NCBI RefSeq assembly: GCF_001465545.3
Contig: NZ_CP013480.3
Location: 186,001-250,000 of the forward strand
DNA from: Pandoraea norimbergensis
GTDB lineage: Bacteria; Pseudomonadota; Gammaproteobacteria; Burkholderiales; Burkholderiaceae
DNA: 64,000 nucleotides
Direction of reading: 5' to 3'
The notes under the pieces are model-generated. The model worked only from the letters and a program-made list of their open reading frames with translations, was not told where the DNA came from and ran no database searches. The position numbers were made by a program, and so were the translations under genes. Below are positions 46,456 to 55,994 of this stretch, piece by piece. The number at the start of each line of letters is the position of its first letter. Position 1 is the first letter of the stretch.

Positions 46456-46521
46456 AATAGAAGAAACCGGCGCAGCCGGACGGGCGGGGGCCTGTCGTGC
46501 TGAATGGGCGTATCGGACCTG

Positions 46522-46557
46522 TCGAATTGATCGAATAGATCGAACAGGGCGAACGGA
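46522..46557. repeat. 9-bp repeats upstream of RND adaptor
   Basis: Four degenerate units TCGAATTGA, TCGAATAGA, TCGAACAGG, GCGAACGGA just before the adaptor gene; the unit GATCGAATA is shared with the repeat in dprA. Confidence 0.7.
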
Positions 46558-46586
46558 TCGCGCCGCATGGGGAAACGGGGAAGAAG

Positions 46587-48023
46587 ATGAGTGACGAGAA
46601 CGCCCGCCGGCCATTGCCGGTGGCGGGGGACAAGGCTGCCGCCCATCAACAGCAGGCCGGCCACGGCGCGGCCACGGCAAGCGAAACGGCTTCGGACGGC
46701 AAATCGGGTAACAACTCGGGTAACAAATCGGGTAACAAGCGCCCCCGCCGTTGGGTGGTCGCCGTACTGGCGGTCGCAGTGGTGGCAGGGGCCGGTATGT
46801 GGCTGCGTTCGCGCGGGGCCGAGAAGCCGGTCAAGGCGGCGTTGGCCCCATCGGTGACGGCGGCCACGGTCGACGTACGTGACGTGCCTGTGCGGCTGGT
46901 GGCAAACGGGACGGTCACCGCGCGGCAGACCATCGAAGTGCGTCCGCAGATCTCCAGCATCATCCGTCAGGTGCATATCAAGGAAGGCGACTTCGTCAAA
47001 GCGGGGCAACTGCTGTTCTCGCTCGACGCACGCATGGACGAGGCCAACCTCAAGAAGGTACAGGCACAACTCACCAAAGACGAAGCCGATCTCGCCAACG
47101 CACGCCGCACGCTGGCGCGCACGAAGCAGTTGATCGCTGAGCACTTCGTCTCGCAAAGCGCGCTCGATACGGCGCAGAGCGGCGTAGACAGCCTCACCGC
47201 GCAGGTCGCGGCCGACCGTGCGGCCATCTCGGCCAGTCAGGTCGCGGTCGACTACAACCAGATTCGCGCCGGTATCGACGGCCGCACCGGGGCCATCAAC
47301 GTGCATCCGGGCAGTCTCGTGACGCCGGGCGGCGCGGCGCTCGTGACCATTACCCAACTCGATCCGATCGACATCAGCTTCACGCTGCCGGAAGGCGCAC
47401 TGGCCGAGTTGCAGGCGGCGCGTGCCGGTGGCCCGGTGGCGGTCACCGCCACGCTGGGCACGACGGGGATGACGGCGACGGGCCAACTCAGCTTCATCGA
47501 TAACGCGGTGGACTCGCAGACCGGCACGATTCGCCTGAAGGCGGCATACGACAATCGCGACGCGAAGTTGTGGCCGGGGATGTATCTGAACATCGCCGTG
47601 ATCGGCCGCATTCTGAAGCAGGCCAGCGTAGTGCCGCCGCAAGCGGTGCAGACCGGCCCGGACGGCAAGTTCGTCTACGTGATTGGCGCAGACGGGAAGG
47701 TGAGCGCCAAGCCGGTGAAGGTCGGCTATGTGGAAGCGAAGCTCGCGGTCGTCGAAGGCGTGCCCGCAGGCGTACGCGTCGTGCAGGAGGGCGCGGAGAA
47801 TCTGCGGCCCGGTAACAAGGTGACGGTGGTCGCCTCGCGCGAAGGGGGCGAAGCGACGCCGCAGACGACGCCGGCGAAGGACGCGACGAAGGCCGCCGCT
47901 GCCGGTGGCGAAGCCGCGAGCGCCAAAGCGAACAAGGCTGCAACCGATGCGGCAACCGCCACGTCCACCGAAGTGCATACCGCTGACGCTGCTGACGCCA
48001 CCTCGCCGAAGAGCACGCCATGA
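46587..48023 (+). CDS. RND efflux periplasmic adaptor
   Basis: Membrane-fusion protein of 478 residues of the MdtA/MuxA type. A cytoplasmic N-terminus with NSGNKSGNK repeats leads to one membrane helix (about 55-73), then the lipoyl half-motif VRPQISSIIRQVHIKEGDFV, a coiled-coil hairpin, the second lipoyl half and a beta barrel (DPIDISFTLPEGALAELQAA). The last 65 or so residues are an Ala/Thr/Lys-rich low-complexity tail. It overlaps the permease start by 4 nt (ATGA). Substrates unknown. Confidence 0.93.
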   Translation: MSDENARRPLPVAGDKAAAHQQQAGHGAATASETASDGKSGNNSGNKSGNKRPRRWVVAVLAVAVVAGAGMWLRSRGAEKPVKAALAPSVTAATVDVRDVPVRLVANGTVTARQTIEVRPQISSIIRQVHIKEGDFVKAGQLLFSLDARMDEANLKKVQAQLTKDEADLANARRTLARTKQLIAEHFVSQSALDTAQSGVDSLTAQVAADRAAISASQVAVDYNQIRAGIDGRTGAINVHPGSLVTPGGAALVTITQLDPIDISFTLPEGALAELQAARAGGPVAVTATLGTTGMTATGQLSFIDNAVDSQTGTIRLKAAYDNRDAKLWPGMYLNIAVIGRILKQASVVPPQAVQTGPDGKFVYVIGADGKVSAKPVKVGYVEAKLAVVEGVPAGVRVVQEGAENLRPGNKVTVVASREGGEATPQTTPAKDATKAAAAGGEAASAKANKAATDAATATSTEVHTADAADATSPKSTP

Positions 48024-51000
48024 ACCTCTCCGAACTATGTATCCGTCGGCCGGTGATGACGATTCTGCTGTGTGTGGCAGCGGTCGTCGCTGGGTTGATC
48101 GCTTACGGACAGATTCCGATCTCTGCCCTGCCGAGCTACAACTCGCCGGTGATTCAGGTCACGGCGACGCTGCCCGGGGCGAGTCCGGAGACCATGGCGG
48201 CGTCGGTTGCGGCGCCCATGGAAAAGCAGTTCTCGACGATTGCGGGCGTCGCGGTCATCAGCTCGACCAATACGCAGGGCACCACCTCGATCATCATCGA
48301 GTTCGATAGCGACCGCGATATCGACGCGGCCGCCGTCGACGTGCAGGCCGCGCTCTTCCGCGCGCAGCGCAAGCTGCCAGTGGAGATGACCACGCCACCG
48401 TCATATCGAAAGGTGAATCCGGCCGACGCGCCAATTCTCTTCCTCGCGATGAATTCGCCGTCGATGTCGCTGGCCGAACTCGACGATTACGCCGAAAACC
48501 TCGTTTCACCCACGCTCTCCACGCTGCCCGGCGTGGCGCAGGTGCTGATCTTCGGGCAGAAGCGCTTCGCGGTACGCGTGAAGGCGCGACCCGATGCGCT
48601 GGCCGCCCGCAAGCTCACGCTCGACGACGTGGCCCGTGCGCTGGCCTCGGCCAACGCGAACAGCCCCGTCGGTACGCTCGACGGCAGCCGCCAGACGCTG
48701 ACCATCGAAGCCAACCGCCAGATGACCAAGGCCGACCAGTTCGCGAACCTGATCATCGCGAGCGTGAACGGCAGCCCGGTCTATCTGCGCGACGTGGCCG
48801 AAGTGCAAGACAGCGTCGAATCGGTGAAGACCGGCAGTTGGGTCAATGGCGAGCGCTCAATCGTGCTGGCCGTGCTGCGCCAGCCGAACGCGAACACGGT
48901 GGCAACCGTCGATCAGGTGAAGGCGGCGCTGCCGCGTCTGGCCGAGCAGATGCCGCAGTCGATTCAGGTCAAGCTGCTCAACGACCGTTCGGTGTCGATT
49001 CGCGAATCGATCGACGACGTGCAGTTCACGCTGGGGCTCACGGTGATTCTGGTCACGCTCGTGATCTTCCTGTTCCTGCGCCGGATGGCTGCCACGATGA
49101 TCCCGGTGATGTCGCTGCCGGTATCGTTGATTGGCACCGTCGCGCTCATGAAAGGCATGGGGTACTCCATCGACAACATCTCGCTGCTGGGTATCACGCT
49201 GGCGGTGGGGCTGGTGGTGGACGACGCCATCGTGATGCTCGAGAACATCGTGCGCCACATCGAGAACGGCGTGCCACCGCTGCGTGCCGCACTCGTCGGC
49301 TCGCGCGAAATGGGTTTCACGATTCTGTCGATCTCGATTTCGCTGGTGGCCGTGTTCATCCCGATCTTCTTCATGCCGGGCGTGATCGGGCTCATGTTCC
49401 ACGAGTTCGCGGTGGTGGTGTCGCTGGCAATTCTGGTGTCCGCCGCCGTATCGCTCACGCTGATTCCGATGCTGTGCAGCCGGTATCTGAAGCACGAGCA
49501 GAGCGAAGGTTTGGGGTTGCGCGCCACGCAATGGTTTGAAGACGGCTTCGTGTGGGTGCAGGACCGCTACGTTCGCAGCGTGGATTGGTGTTTGGCGAAT
49601 CGCAAGTGGGTGATGGGCGCGGCGGGGGCGACGTTTGTCGCGACCGGGGTGCTGTTCGCCACGATTCCGAAGGGCTTCTTCCCGAGCGAAGACATCGGTC
49701 AGATTCAGGTGACGGCCGAAGGTGCGCAGGATATCTCGTTCACGGCGATGTCGACGTTGCTGCGTCAGGCGGGCGACATCATTCGCGCGAATCCCGCTGT
49801 GGATACGGCGATCGTGTCGGCCAGTGACAGCAATCAGGGCCGCATGTTCATCAACCTGAAGCCGCACGGCGAGCGCCCGCACATGAGCGAGGTACTCGAG
49901 ACGCTGCGCCGCGACGTCAAGCAGGTGCCGGGGCTGAACGTGTACTTCAACCCGGTGCAGAACCTGCAACTGGGCGGCAAGCAGAGCAAGAGCCGCTATC
50001 AGTACGTGATGCAGAGCGTGAAGCCGGGTGAGATGCAGGTGTGGTCAGACAAGCTGATGAACCTGATGCGCGCCGACCCGATCTTCCGCGACGTGACGAC
50101 CGATGCGCAGATGAAGGGCCTGCAAGCGCAGCTCACCATCGACCGCGACAAGGCGAACACGCTGGGTGTGGCGATTGGCGACATTCGCAGCGCGTTGTAT
50201 AGCGCGTTCGGCGAGCGGCAGGTGTCGACGATCTACACGCCGAGCGACAGCTATCAGGTGATTCTGCAAGCGGCGGATAACGACCGTCGCGACGAGGGCG
50301 CCTTCGACAAGATCTACGTGCGAGGCAAGGGCGGCGCGCTGGTGCCGCTGTCGGCGGTGGCGACGGTGGAACGCAAAATGGGGCCGGTGTCAGTCAATCA
50401 CCAAGGCCAGTTGCAGGCAGTCACGCTGTCGTTCAATCTCGCGCCGGGGGCGGCGCTGGGCGATGCGTCGAAGAAGATCGTCGGCTTCCAGCGTCAACTC
50501 GGCTTCCCGCCGAGCATCATCACGAGCTGGGGCGGCGATGCGGCGGCGTTTCAGGCGTCGCAGTCGAGTCAGGTGGTGTTGCTGGTGGGCGCGTTGCTCG
50601 TGATTTACGTGCTGCTTGGCGTGCTCTACGAGAGCTACATCCACCCGCTCACGATTCTGGCGGGGTTGCCGTCGGCGGCAGTTGGCGCGTTGCTGACGTT
50701 GCGGCTGTTCGGCATGGATCTGTCGTTGATCGCGGTGATCGGCATCTTGATGCTGATCGGCATCGTGAAGAAGAACGCCATCATGATGATCGACTTCGCC
50801 CTCGACGCGCAGCGCAACGGCGGCATGACGCCCGATCAGGCGATCCGGCAGGCGTGCGCACTGCGCTTCCGGCCCATCATGATGACCACGCTGGCAGCGT
50901 TGATGGGTGCACTGCCGATTGCATTGGGCTTGGGGGCGGGCGCGGAATTGCGTCAGCCGCTGGGGCTGGCGGTGGTCGGCGGGTTGTTGTTCTCGCAGGT

Positions 51001-51175
51001 GATTACGCTGTACATCACGCCGGTGATTTATCTCTATCTCGACCGGTTCGCCGGTAAGGGGCCGCTGGTGCTGCCGGGAGATCGCGCGGCGAACGATGGC
51101 GGTGACGATGGCAGCGATGCCGATGCCGGACACGGTGTGGCGCGTGCCGAACGTCATGTGGCCGCAGTGCACTGA
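48020..51175 (+). CDS. RND efflux permease (MdtB/MdtC type)
   Basis: Proton-driven inner-membrane efflux pump of 1051 residues with the HAE1 layout: membrane helix 1 (RRPVMTILLCVAAVVAGLIA), porter domain, central helices with GLVVDDAIVMLEN carrying the conserved Asp pair of the proton relay, second porter domain and a C-terminal helix bundle (GIVKKNAIMMIDFAL). Similarity is highest to MdtB/MuxB-type pumps, but only one permease is present. No outer-membrane channel gene follows, so it must use one encoded elsewhere. A terminator lies 25 nt downstream. Confidence 0.95.
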   Translation: MNLSELCIRRPVMTILLCVAAVVAGLIAYGQIPISALPSYNSPVIQVTATLPGASPETMAASVAAPMEKQFSTIAGVAVISSTNTQGTTSIIIEFDSDRDIDAAAVDVQAALFRAQRKLPVEMTTPPSYRKVNPADAPILFLAMNSPSMSLAELDDYAENLVSPTLSTLPGVAQVLIFGQKRFAVRVKARPDALAARKLTLDDVARALASANANSPVGTLDGSRQTLTIEANRQMTKADQFANLIIASVNGSPVYLRDVAEVQDSVESVKTGSWVNGERSIVLAVLRQPNANTVATVDQVKAALPRLAEQMPQSIQVKLLNDRSVSIRESIDDVQFTLGLTVILVTLVIFLFLRRMAATMIPVMSLPVSLIGTVALMKGMGYSIDNISLLGITLAVGLVVDDAIVMLENIVRHIENGVPPLRAALVGSREMGFTILSISISLVAVFIPIFFMPGVIGLMFHEFAVVVSLAILVSAAVSLTLIPMLCSRYLKHEQSEGLGLRATQWFEDGFVWVQDRYVRSVDWCLANRKWVMGAAGATFVATGVLFATIPKGFFPSEDIGQIQVTAEGAQDISFTAMSTLLRQAGDIIRANPAVDTAIVSASDSNQGRMFINLKPHGERPHMSEVLETLRRDVKQVPGLNVYFNPVQNLQLGGKQSKSRYQYVMQSVKPGEMQVWSDKLMNLMRADPIFRDVTTDAQMKGLQAQLTIDRDKANTLGVAIGDIRSALYSAFGERQVSTIYTPSDSYQVILQAADNDRRDEGAFDKIYVRGKGGALVPLSAVATVERKMGPVSVNHQGQLQAVTLSFNLAPGAALGDASKKIVGFQRQLGFPPSIITSWGGDAAAFQASQSSQVVLLVGALLVIYVLLGVLYESYIHPLTILAGLPSAAVGALLTLRLFGMDLSLIAVIGILMLIGIVKKNAIMMIDFALDAQRNGGMTPDQAIRQACALRFRPIMMTTLAALMGALPIALGLGAGAELRQPLGLAVVGGLLFSQVITLYITPVIYLYLDRFAGKGPLVLPGDRAANDGGDDGSDADAGHGVARAERHVAAVH

Positions 51176-51199
51176 CGTTCGGAGGTTCGACGCTTGAGG

Positions 51200-51245
51200 A
51201 TGGCGGCAGGTGGCGCGACTTTGTCGCGTGATCTGCCGCCATTTT
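51200..51245 (+). terminator. Intrinsic terminator after RND operon
   Basis: Ten-bp stem ATGGCGGCAG/CTGCCGCCAT with an inner GCGCGAC/GTCGCG stem, followed by TTTT. Confidence 0.92.
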
Positions 51246-51695
51246 CATTGACGGCGTTGCGGGTTGCCATCGAGCGACGTCGGACATTTCATCAGTCGTG
51301 CCAAAACAGGCCACGCAACGTGGCTTGTGAAACCGCTGAATCGCGGCGAAAACGCCTTCCGCTGCGAATACTCGTTCTGCGGTTGGTTCGATTCCTAATG
51401 TCGTCGTTTGTGACGTGACGGCTTTTCTTCAGGTCTCTCCTTGCATCGCCTTGATCGGGCGGGAACACGCGCCGATTCAGTTCGCTGCGGCTCAGTGACA
51501 CCCCCTATCGGAAACCGCGTGTGAATGGGCGTTTTCACGCCGGTGCCGATTGTCAATTTGCTAAAGACGCGGTTCGCACCCGACAACGCGGCGCATTGCC
51601 TTCAGGCATAAATCGGCCCTGTCGTTGCGAAGGCGAATTCTGCGGCGCTTCGAATCTTTCCCCTCTCAATAACTTCTGATCTCGGACGAGGACTT
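51246..51695. other. Leader/promoter region of the pilus cluster
   Basis: 450 nt without a credible gene. It presumably contains the promoter for the type IVb pilus genes. Visible structure is limited to a short hairpin GGCGT-TTTC-ACGCC near 51528. The few open frames here have no start signals or coding character. Confidence 0.55.
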
Positions 51696-52328
51696 ATGGC
51701 TATGCAAGTGAATGCAGGTGCGCTCGCACAATTCAAAACGAAGATGACCCAGCGCCTGAACAAACGCCGTCAACGCGGCGTGACGCTGGTGGAACTGGCA
51801 GTGGCGGTGGCCGTGATGGGTTTGATCATGGCCGGGGCGATGGTGGGGGTGCCGAAGTTAATGGCCAGCGTGAAGATGACTCAGGAGCTGAAGGATTGGC
51901 AGATGGCGTCACTTGCGGTGCAGAACGCAGTGGCATCGGGTCGTCTCCTGGCGACTGGTACGGACCAAGACACTGTTGTCGCCTCGGGTGTGATGGACGG
52001 CTTTAATCGGAGCGGAGCCAACCTGCTGAATCGGTTCGGCGGTGCCATAACCGTAGTTGGGGTGACCGCAGGTGGGTTCCCATCCAGCGGAATACAGGTG
52101 ACGTCGTTGGGTTACCCGTCGGAACAGTGCAAAGAGCTTGCGGCGAAGATGATGCCTTCCTTCTCGACACTCACAATCAACGCGGTATCCGTAAAGGCAC
52201 CGAACATTCCACTGACGCAATCGATGACCCTGGTGAACACTACGTGCGATTCGACGGTAAATCCTGACGACGCCGATCAACCGCTCGACGCGACGAGAGC
52301 GGACTTAGTGTTCACTTTCGCTGGTTGA
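51696..52328 (+). CDS. pilS: Type IVb major pilin (PilS-like)
   Basis: Prepilin of 210 residues. A long basic leader (28 residues, ending KRRQRG) precedes the processed N-terminus VTLVELAVAVAVMG: Val at +1 and Glu at +5, followed by the hydrophobic assembly helix. A +1 residue other than Phe and a long leader are type IVb traits. The C-terminal half has two cysteines (EQCKEL, TTCDST) that could close the D-region loop. First gene of the cluster; the peptidase that should process it is the eighth. Confidence 0.88.
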   Translation: MAMQVNAGALAQFKTKMTQRLNKRRQRGVTLVELAVAVAVMGLIMAGAMVGVPKLMASVKMTQELKDWQMASLAVQNAVASGRLLATGTDQDTVVASGVMDGFNRSGANLLNRFGGAITVVGVTAGGFPSSGIQVTSLGYPSEQCKELAAKMMPSFSTLTINAVSVKAPNIPLTQSMTLVNTTCDSTVNPDDADQPLDATRADLVFTFAG

Positions 52329-52367
52329 GCTCGGTATTTCTAAATCAAGAACCGGAGGCTAGAGAGC

Positions 52368-52883
52368 ATGAAAGGTCCCAAGCTCGGCTTCGTAGTTCTG
52401 CTGGTGCTTACGACAACCGTATCGCCAGCAGTCATGGGGAAAGACGAGACCGAATCGTCCTCGATCGCGACGGCGCTCCCGAGTCACCGGCCCTTGGTTG
52501 CGAGCGCAGCCCGCGTGTTGCGGTCTGTTCCTGAGCCAATGGTAGGCATACATGACGAGGGCGAACTAGTCCTTGCGACGTACGTCGCTGAAAGCTCCGT
52601 CGAAACTAGCGCGCCCTTAGTTCCAATCGAAAGATCGCTCGTCGTGAGGCCAAGCGACGGCCGCATCTCGCAAGCCATCAAACGCTACGCCGAATCTCAC
52701 GGCTGGCAACTCGCATGGGAAATCGAGCGCGACTTCCCGATCGAGTATCCGGCGACGTTCACGGGTGACTTCCTCGGCATCATCGAGCAGGTGGTGCTGT
52801 CGTTGCAAAACAGCGACGCACCGATTCGCGTGAAAGTTTATGAGGCCAATCGCGTGCTGCGCGTCGTGCACGCCACGCAATAA
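52368..52883 (+). CDS. pilL: TcpQ/PilL-like secretin partner
   Basis: Exported protein of 171 residues: signal peptide (about 1-23) and a C-terminal domain of the TcpQ/PilL type, IKRYAESHGWQLAWEIERDF then VVLSLQNSDAPIRVKVYEAN with a closing RVLRVVHA. In TCP and thin pili this domain assists secretin assembly or stability. It is followed 50 nt later by the secretin gene. Confidence 0.78.
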   Translation: MKGPKLGFVVLLVLTTTVSPAVMGKDETESSSIATALPSHRPLVASAARVLRSVPEPMVGIHDEGELVLATYVAESSVETSAPLVPIERSLVVRPSDGRISQAIKRYAESHGWQLAWEIERDFPIEYPATFTGDFLGIIEQVVLSLQNSDAPIRVKVYEANRVLRVVHATQ

Positions 52884-52933
52884 CGTTGGTCGTGCGTCAC
52901 ACGGCAGCCCACTATAAAAAAGACCAGCAACCC

Positions 52934-54694
52934 ATGAGAAAGCGACTCGGCGTATTGTGCGCCATCACGTTACTGGCGGCGTGCGGTACGCCGGGAATGC
53001 TCGGCAAGACCGACGCGAACGTCACGCAGGCGCAGCAAGCCGTGCGCTCGGCGCTCGACGCAAAATCCGCTACACCGATTCGCACCATCGAGCACGTCGA
53101 CGGCGCGTGGCTCGCCAGACATTCCGTGGCGATCGAAGCCACCGAATCCCTCCCTGATTTCTTCAAGCGTAACGTCCGCTTCTCCACCGGGGCGCCGCTA
53201 GCCATGTCGGTAGTGCTCGGGCAGATCGCACGCGGCAATGGGCTGACGATTCGCGTCGCGGCAGATGTGTCGTGCGACGACGGCGGCGGTTCGGGGCGAG
53301 GCGGCAGCCGTGGCGGCGGGGGATCGTCAAAACTCTTCCAGATGAACTGTACCGACAGCGGCGAGCCCGCCGTGCCGCTGCACTACAACGGCACGTTGTC
53401 CGGCCTGCTCGATACCGTCGCGTATCGCTCGGGCACGCACTGGTCGTATCGCGATGGTGTCGTGCAGTTCACTCGCTACGTCACGCGCAGCTTCCAGATC
53501 AAGATGATGCCGGGCAGTTCGACGTTCAGCGCTTCGGTAGGCAAGAAATCGGAGATGAAGGCGGATCGCGGCGCGTCGGGCGGCAGCGGCGGCGGTGGGT
53601 CGGCCGGTGGCGTCAAACTCGACTTCAATGCCGACGCCAAGGTGACGACGGAATCCAAGCTCGACTACTGGGCCGATCTCGTCAAGACGGTCTCCGACAT
53701 GCTTTCCGATGGCGGGCGCGTCACGCCGTCGGTGGTCACGAGTTCGCTCGTCGTCACCGACACCGCTGAGGTGATGGAGCGCGTGAAGCGATACATCGAC
53801 GCCGAGAACGCGGTGCTGGGCCGTCAGGTCAAGCTGCGCGTGCAGGTGTACTCGGTCACGCTGGAAGAAAACTCCGCCGCGGGCATCGACTGGAATCTGG
53901 TCTATCAATCGGCGGGTGGTTTGGTCGCGGGGCTCGGTGGCCCGGCGCTCGGTGGCGCGCTCATGGCGCGCAAGGGTGGCCTGAGCGTGAGCAAGATTCC
54001 TCGCGGTGTGCTGGCCGGTTCCACGGCTTTCATCAAGGCACTCAGTCAGCAGGGACGTGTGAGCGCCATCATCGACACGACCGTCGTCACGCTGAACAAC
54101 CAGCCCGCACCGGTTGCCGTGACACAAAATCAGGGCTTCGTCGCGCAGACCAGCATGACGCCCGGAAACTACGGCGGCCAAGCCGTTGTCACCGCAGAGC
54201 AGTCGGTGCTGACCACCGGCTTCGTGATGAACTTGCTGCCTACCGTCATGGATAACCGCAGCGTGATGTTGCAGGTGCAGATCGATATGTCCGATCTGAA
54301 GAAGCTCGAGAAGATCAATCTGCGCACCGGCAAAGAAGCACCGAGCGGTAGCGACGCTGGCGGCAAGGGCGGCGGAGGTACGAGCGTCAGCGTTGATGGA
54401 AAAGATGTGAAGGTTGCCGTCGACGGCGGCAAGGACGAAGACGATAAAGGCCGCCACGACGACGGCCTCGGCACGGGAACCTTCATGCAGCTGCCACTGA
54501 CGGCATCGATACAGACGATGCAGCGGGCGTCGTTGAAGTCGGGCGACACGCTGGTGCTCAGCGGCTTCCGTCGCAAGGACGACAGCACCGACCGCGACGG
54601 CATCTTTGCTTACGAGGGCGGTACGAAAGAAGCGCGTCAGCGGGTGAACGAGGTCGTCATCGTGATCTCGCCGGAACTGACCGAGGGCGTGTGA
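52934..54694 (+). CDS. pilN: Lipoprotein secretin PilN
   Basis: Outer-membrane secretin of the type IVb PilN/BfpB family, 586 residues, with lipobox LLAACGTP (Cys18). After N-domains it carries the secretin domain: LRVQVYSVTLEENSAAGIDW, then VTLNNQPAPVAVTQNQGFVA and FVMNLLPTVMDNRSVMLQVQ. Three Gly/Ser-rich insertions stand out, at DDGGGSGRGGSRGGGG, GASGGSGGGGSAGG and GSDAGGKGGGGTSVS, the last followed by a charged DGGKDEDDKG run. The ATG at 52934 is chosen because it starts the lipoprotein signal. Confidence 0.92.
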   Translation: MRKRLGVLCAITLLAACGTPGMLGKTDANVTQAQQAVRSALDAKSATPIRTIEHVDGAWLARHSVAIEATESLPDFFKRNVRFSTGAPLAMSVVLGQIARGNGLTIRVAADVSCDDGGGSGRGGSRGGGGSSKLFQMNCTDSGEPAVPLHYNGTLSGLLDTVAYRSGTHWSYRDGVVQFTRYVTRSFQIKMMPGSSTFSASVGKKSEMKADRGASGGSGGGGSAGGVKLDFNADAKVTTESKLDYWADLVKTVSDMLSDGGRVTPSVVTSSLVVTDTAEVMERVKRYIDAENAVLGRQVKLRVQVYSVTLEENSAAGIDWNLVYQSAGGLVAGLGGPALGGALMARKGGLSVSKIPRGVLAGSTAFIKALSQQGRVSAIIDTTVVTLNNQPAPVAVTQNQGFVAQTSMTPGNYGGQAVVTAEQSVLTTGFVMNLLPTVMDNRSVMLQVQIDMSDLKKLEKINLRTGKEAPSGSDAGGKGGGGTSVSVDGKDVKVAVDGGKDEDDKGRHDDGLGTGTFMQLPLTASIQTMQRASLKSGDTLVLSGFRRKDDSTDRDGIFAYEGGTKEARQRVNEVVIVISPELTEGV

Positions 54695-54695
54695 G

Positions 54696-55994
54696 ATGAC
54701 GCGCGCACTCTCCAATCATCTCGTCGTCGGCGCGCAGTGGGAGACGCTCATCGGTTTGCAAAAGGAACCGACGGAGATTCGTGGCCTCGCCCGAAGCCGC
54801 GACGCGTCGCACTTCGCTGTCGCGGATGACGGCTCCGGCACCCGCACCGTCGGACTCATGTCGCTGCCCGTTGCGCCCAAAGGCGATGCGATGCCCGATC
54901 GTTACGCACTCGCCGCCGTGCTGGGGCAGATGGTCGAAGGCGTGAACGTCGCGTTCGTCCATGCCGATCCGGACGACCCTTCGGCGGCGATGTTCGTCAC
55001 GCTGCGAGACCGGCGACCCGACGTCGACACTGTGTTGCCGCTTGCGCATTTGAAGGCGCGTCTGGCGGGATGGACGGCTGAGGTCGAAGGTCCGGTGAAG
55101 ATCGCCGGGATGGAACTGCCCGAGCTGCCGCCTCCGGACGTTCCGCTCTCGCTCGATGCCATCGCCGAACACGCGCGTCGCGAGCGGCCTGCCGAGGCGC
55201 GGTTGCAGCTAGTGCGCAAGCCGTTACCCGCGCGAGAACTGGCCATCGCTGCCGTGGCACTCCTGATCGTCGCGGGCCTTGGCGGCGCAGGGTGGCTTGG
55301 CTGGTCGTGGTACGACGATCTGCAACAGCAGAAACTGGCCGCCGCCAATCGAGTCGATCCGATCGACGCTTACAAGCGCTCGCTCGCACGGGCCATCGCC
55401 GCCGAGCCGTTTGCCTTCGGCGCGGATTACGCGCAGCGCGTGCAGTCGGTGGTGCAGGCGCTTCCGGCCAATGCTGGCGGGTGGCGTCCGGCAAGCATCG
55501 ATTGCAATGCCGCGCGATGCAGCATCGACTGGCGGCGAAAGGAGGGTGGCACGTTCGATCTGCTGCTTTCACAGCGGCCCGACGCGGTGATCGTCGATCT
55601 GGACCATGCGAAGGAAGTTGTGGCGATCGCAGACGAACGTCAGGACGCGGACGCCGCCGCCGATGCCGCCGATGCCCGCGTCACGCCGATTCCCCGCAAT
55701 CAGTTTCTTCGCACGGCAGGCGCGCGTTTGCAGGCATTGGGTGATTACGGCATGGATATCTCGCTCACGATGGCCGAGCCGCTGGTGAAGCCACCGCCTG
55801 CGACAGCGGCCGGACAGGACGTGCCGCCGTCCATTGCCAAAGGCGAATGGCAGATGGCCGGTCATCTCGCGTTTCTCGATTCGGTCGCCGGTCTGATGAT
55901 GCGTGCGGGCAACATGTCCCTGCGTGACGTGAAGATCGACATCAGCGACGGCAAGCCCGTCTTCACCGCTCAAGGCACCTACTATGTCCACTAG
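54696..55994 (+). CDS. pilO: Type IVb pilus protein PilO
   Basis: PilO2/PilO-type assembly protein of 432 residues (R64 thin-pilus class). It has a large N-terminal cytoplasmic domain, one membrane helix (about 182-206, LAIAAVALLIVAGLGGAGWL), and a periplasmic region with a possible disulfide (DCNAARCSIDW). It begins 1 nt after pilN and overlaps pilP by 11 nt. It probably links the cytoplasmic ATPase to the periplasmic parts. Confidence 0.88.
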   Translation: MTRALSNHLVVGAQWETLIGLQKEPTEIRGLARSRDASHFAVADDGSGTRTVGLMSLPVAPKGDAMPDRYALAAVLGQMVEGVNVAFVHADPDDPSAAMFVTLRDRRPDVDTVLPLAHLKARLAGWTAEVEGPVKIAGMELPELPPPDVPLSLDAIAEHARRERPAEARLQLVRKPLPARELAIAAVALLIVAGLGGAGWLGWSWYDDLQQQKLAAANRVDPIDAYKRSLARAIAAEPFAFGADYAQRVQSVVQALPANAGGWRPASIDCNAARCSIDWRRKEGGTFDLLLSQRPDAVIVDLDHAKEVVAIADERQDADAAADAADARVTPIPRNQFLRTAGARLQALGDYGMDISLTMAEPLVKPPPATAAGQDVPPSIAKGEWQMAGHLAFLDSVAGLMMRAGNMSLRDVKIDISDGKPVFTAQGTYYVH

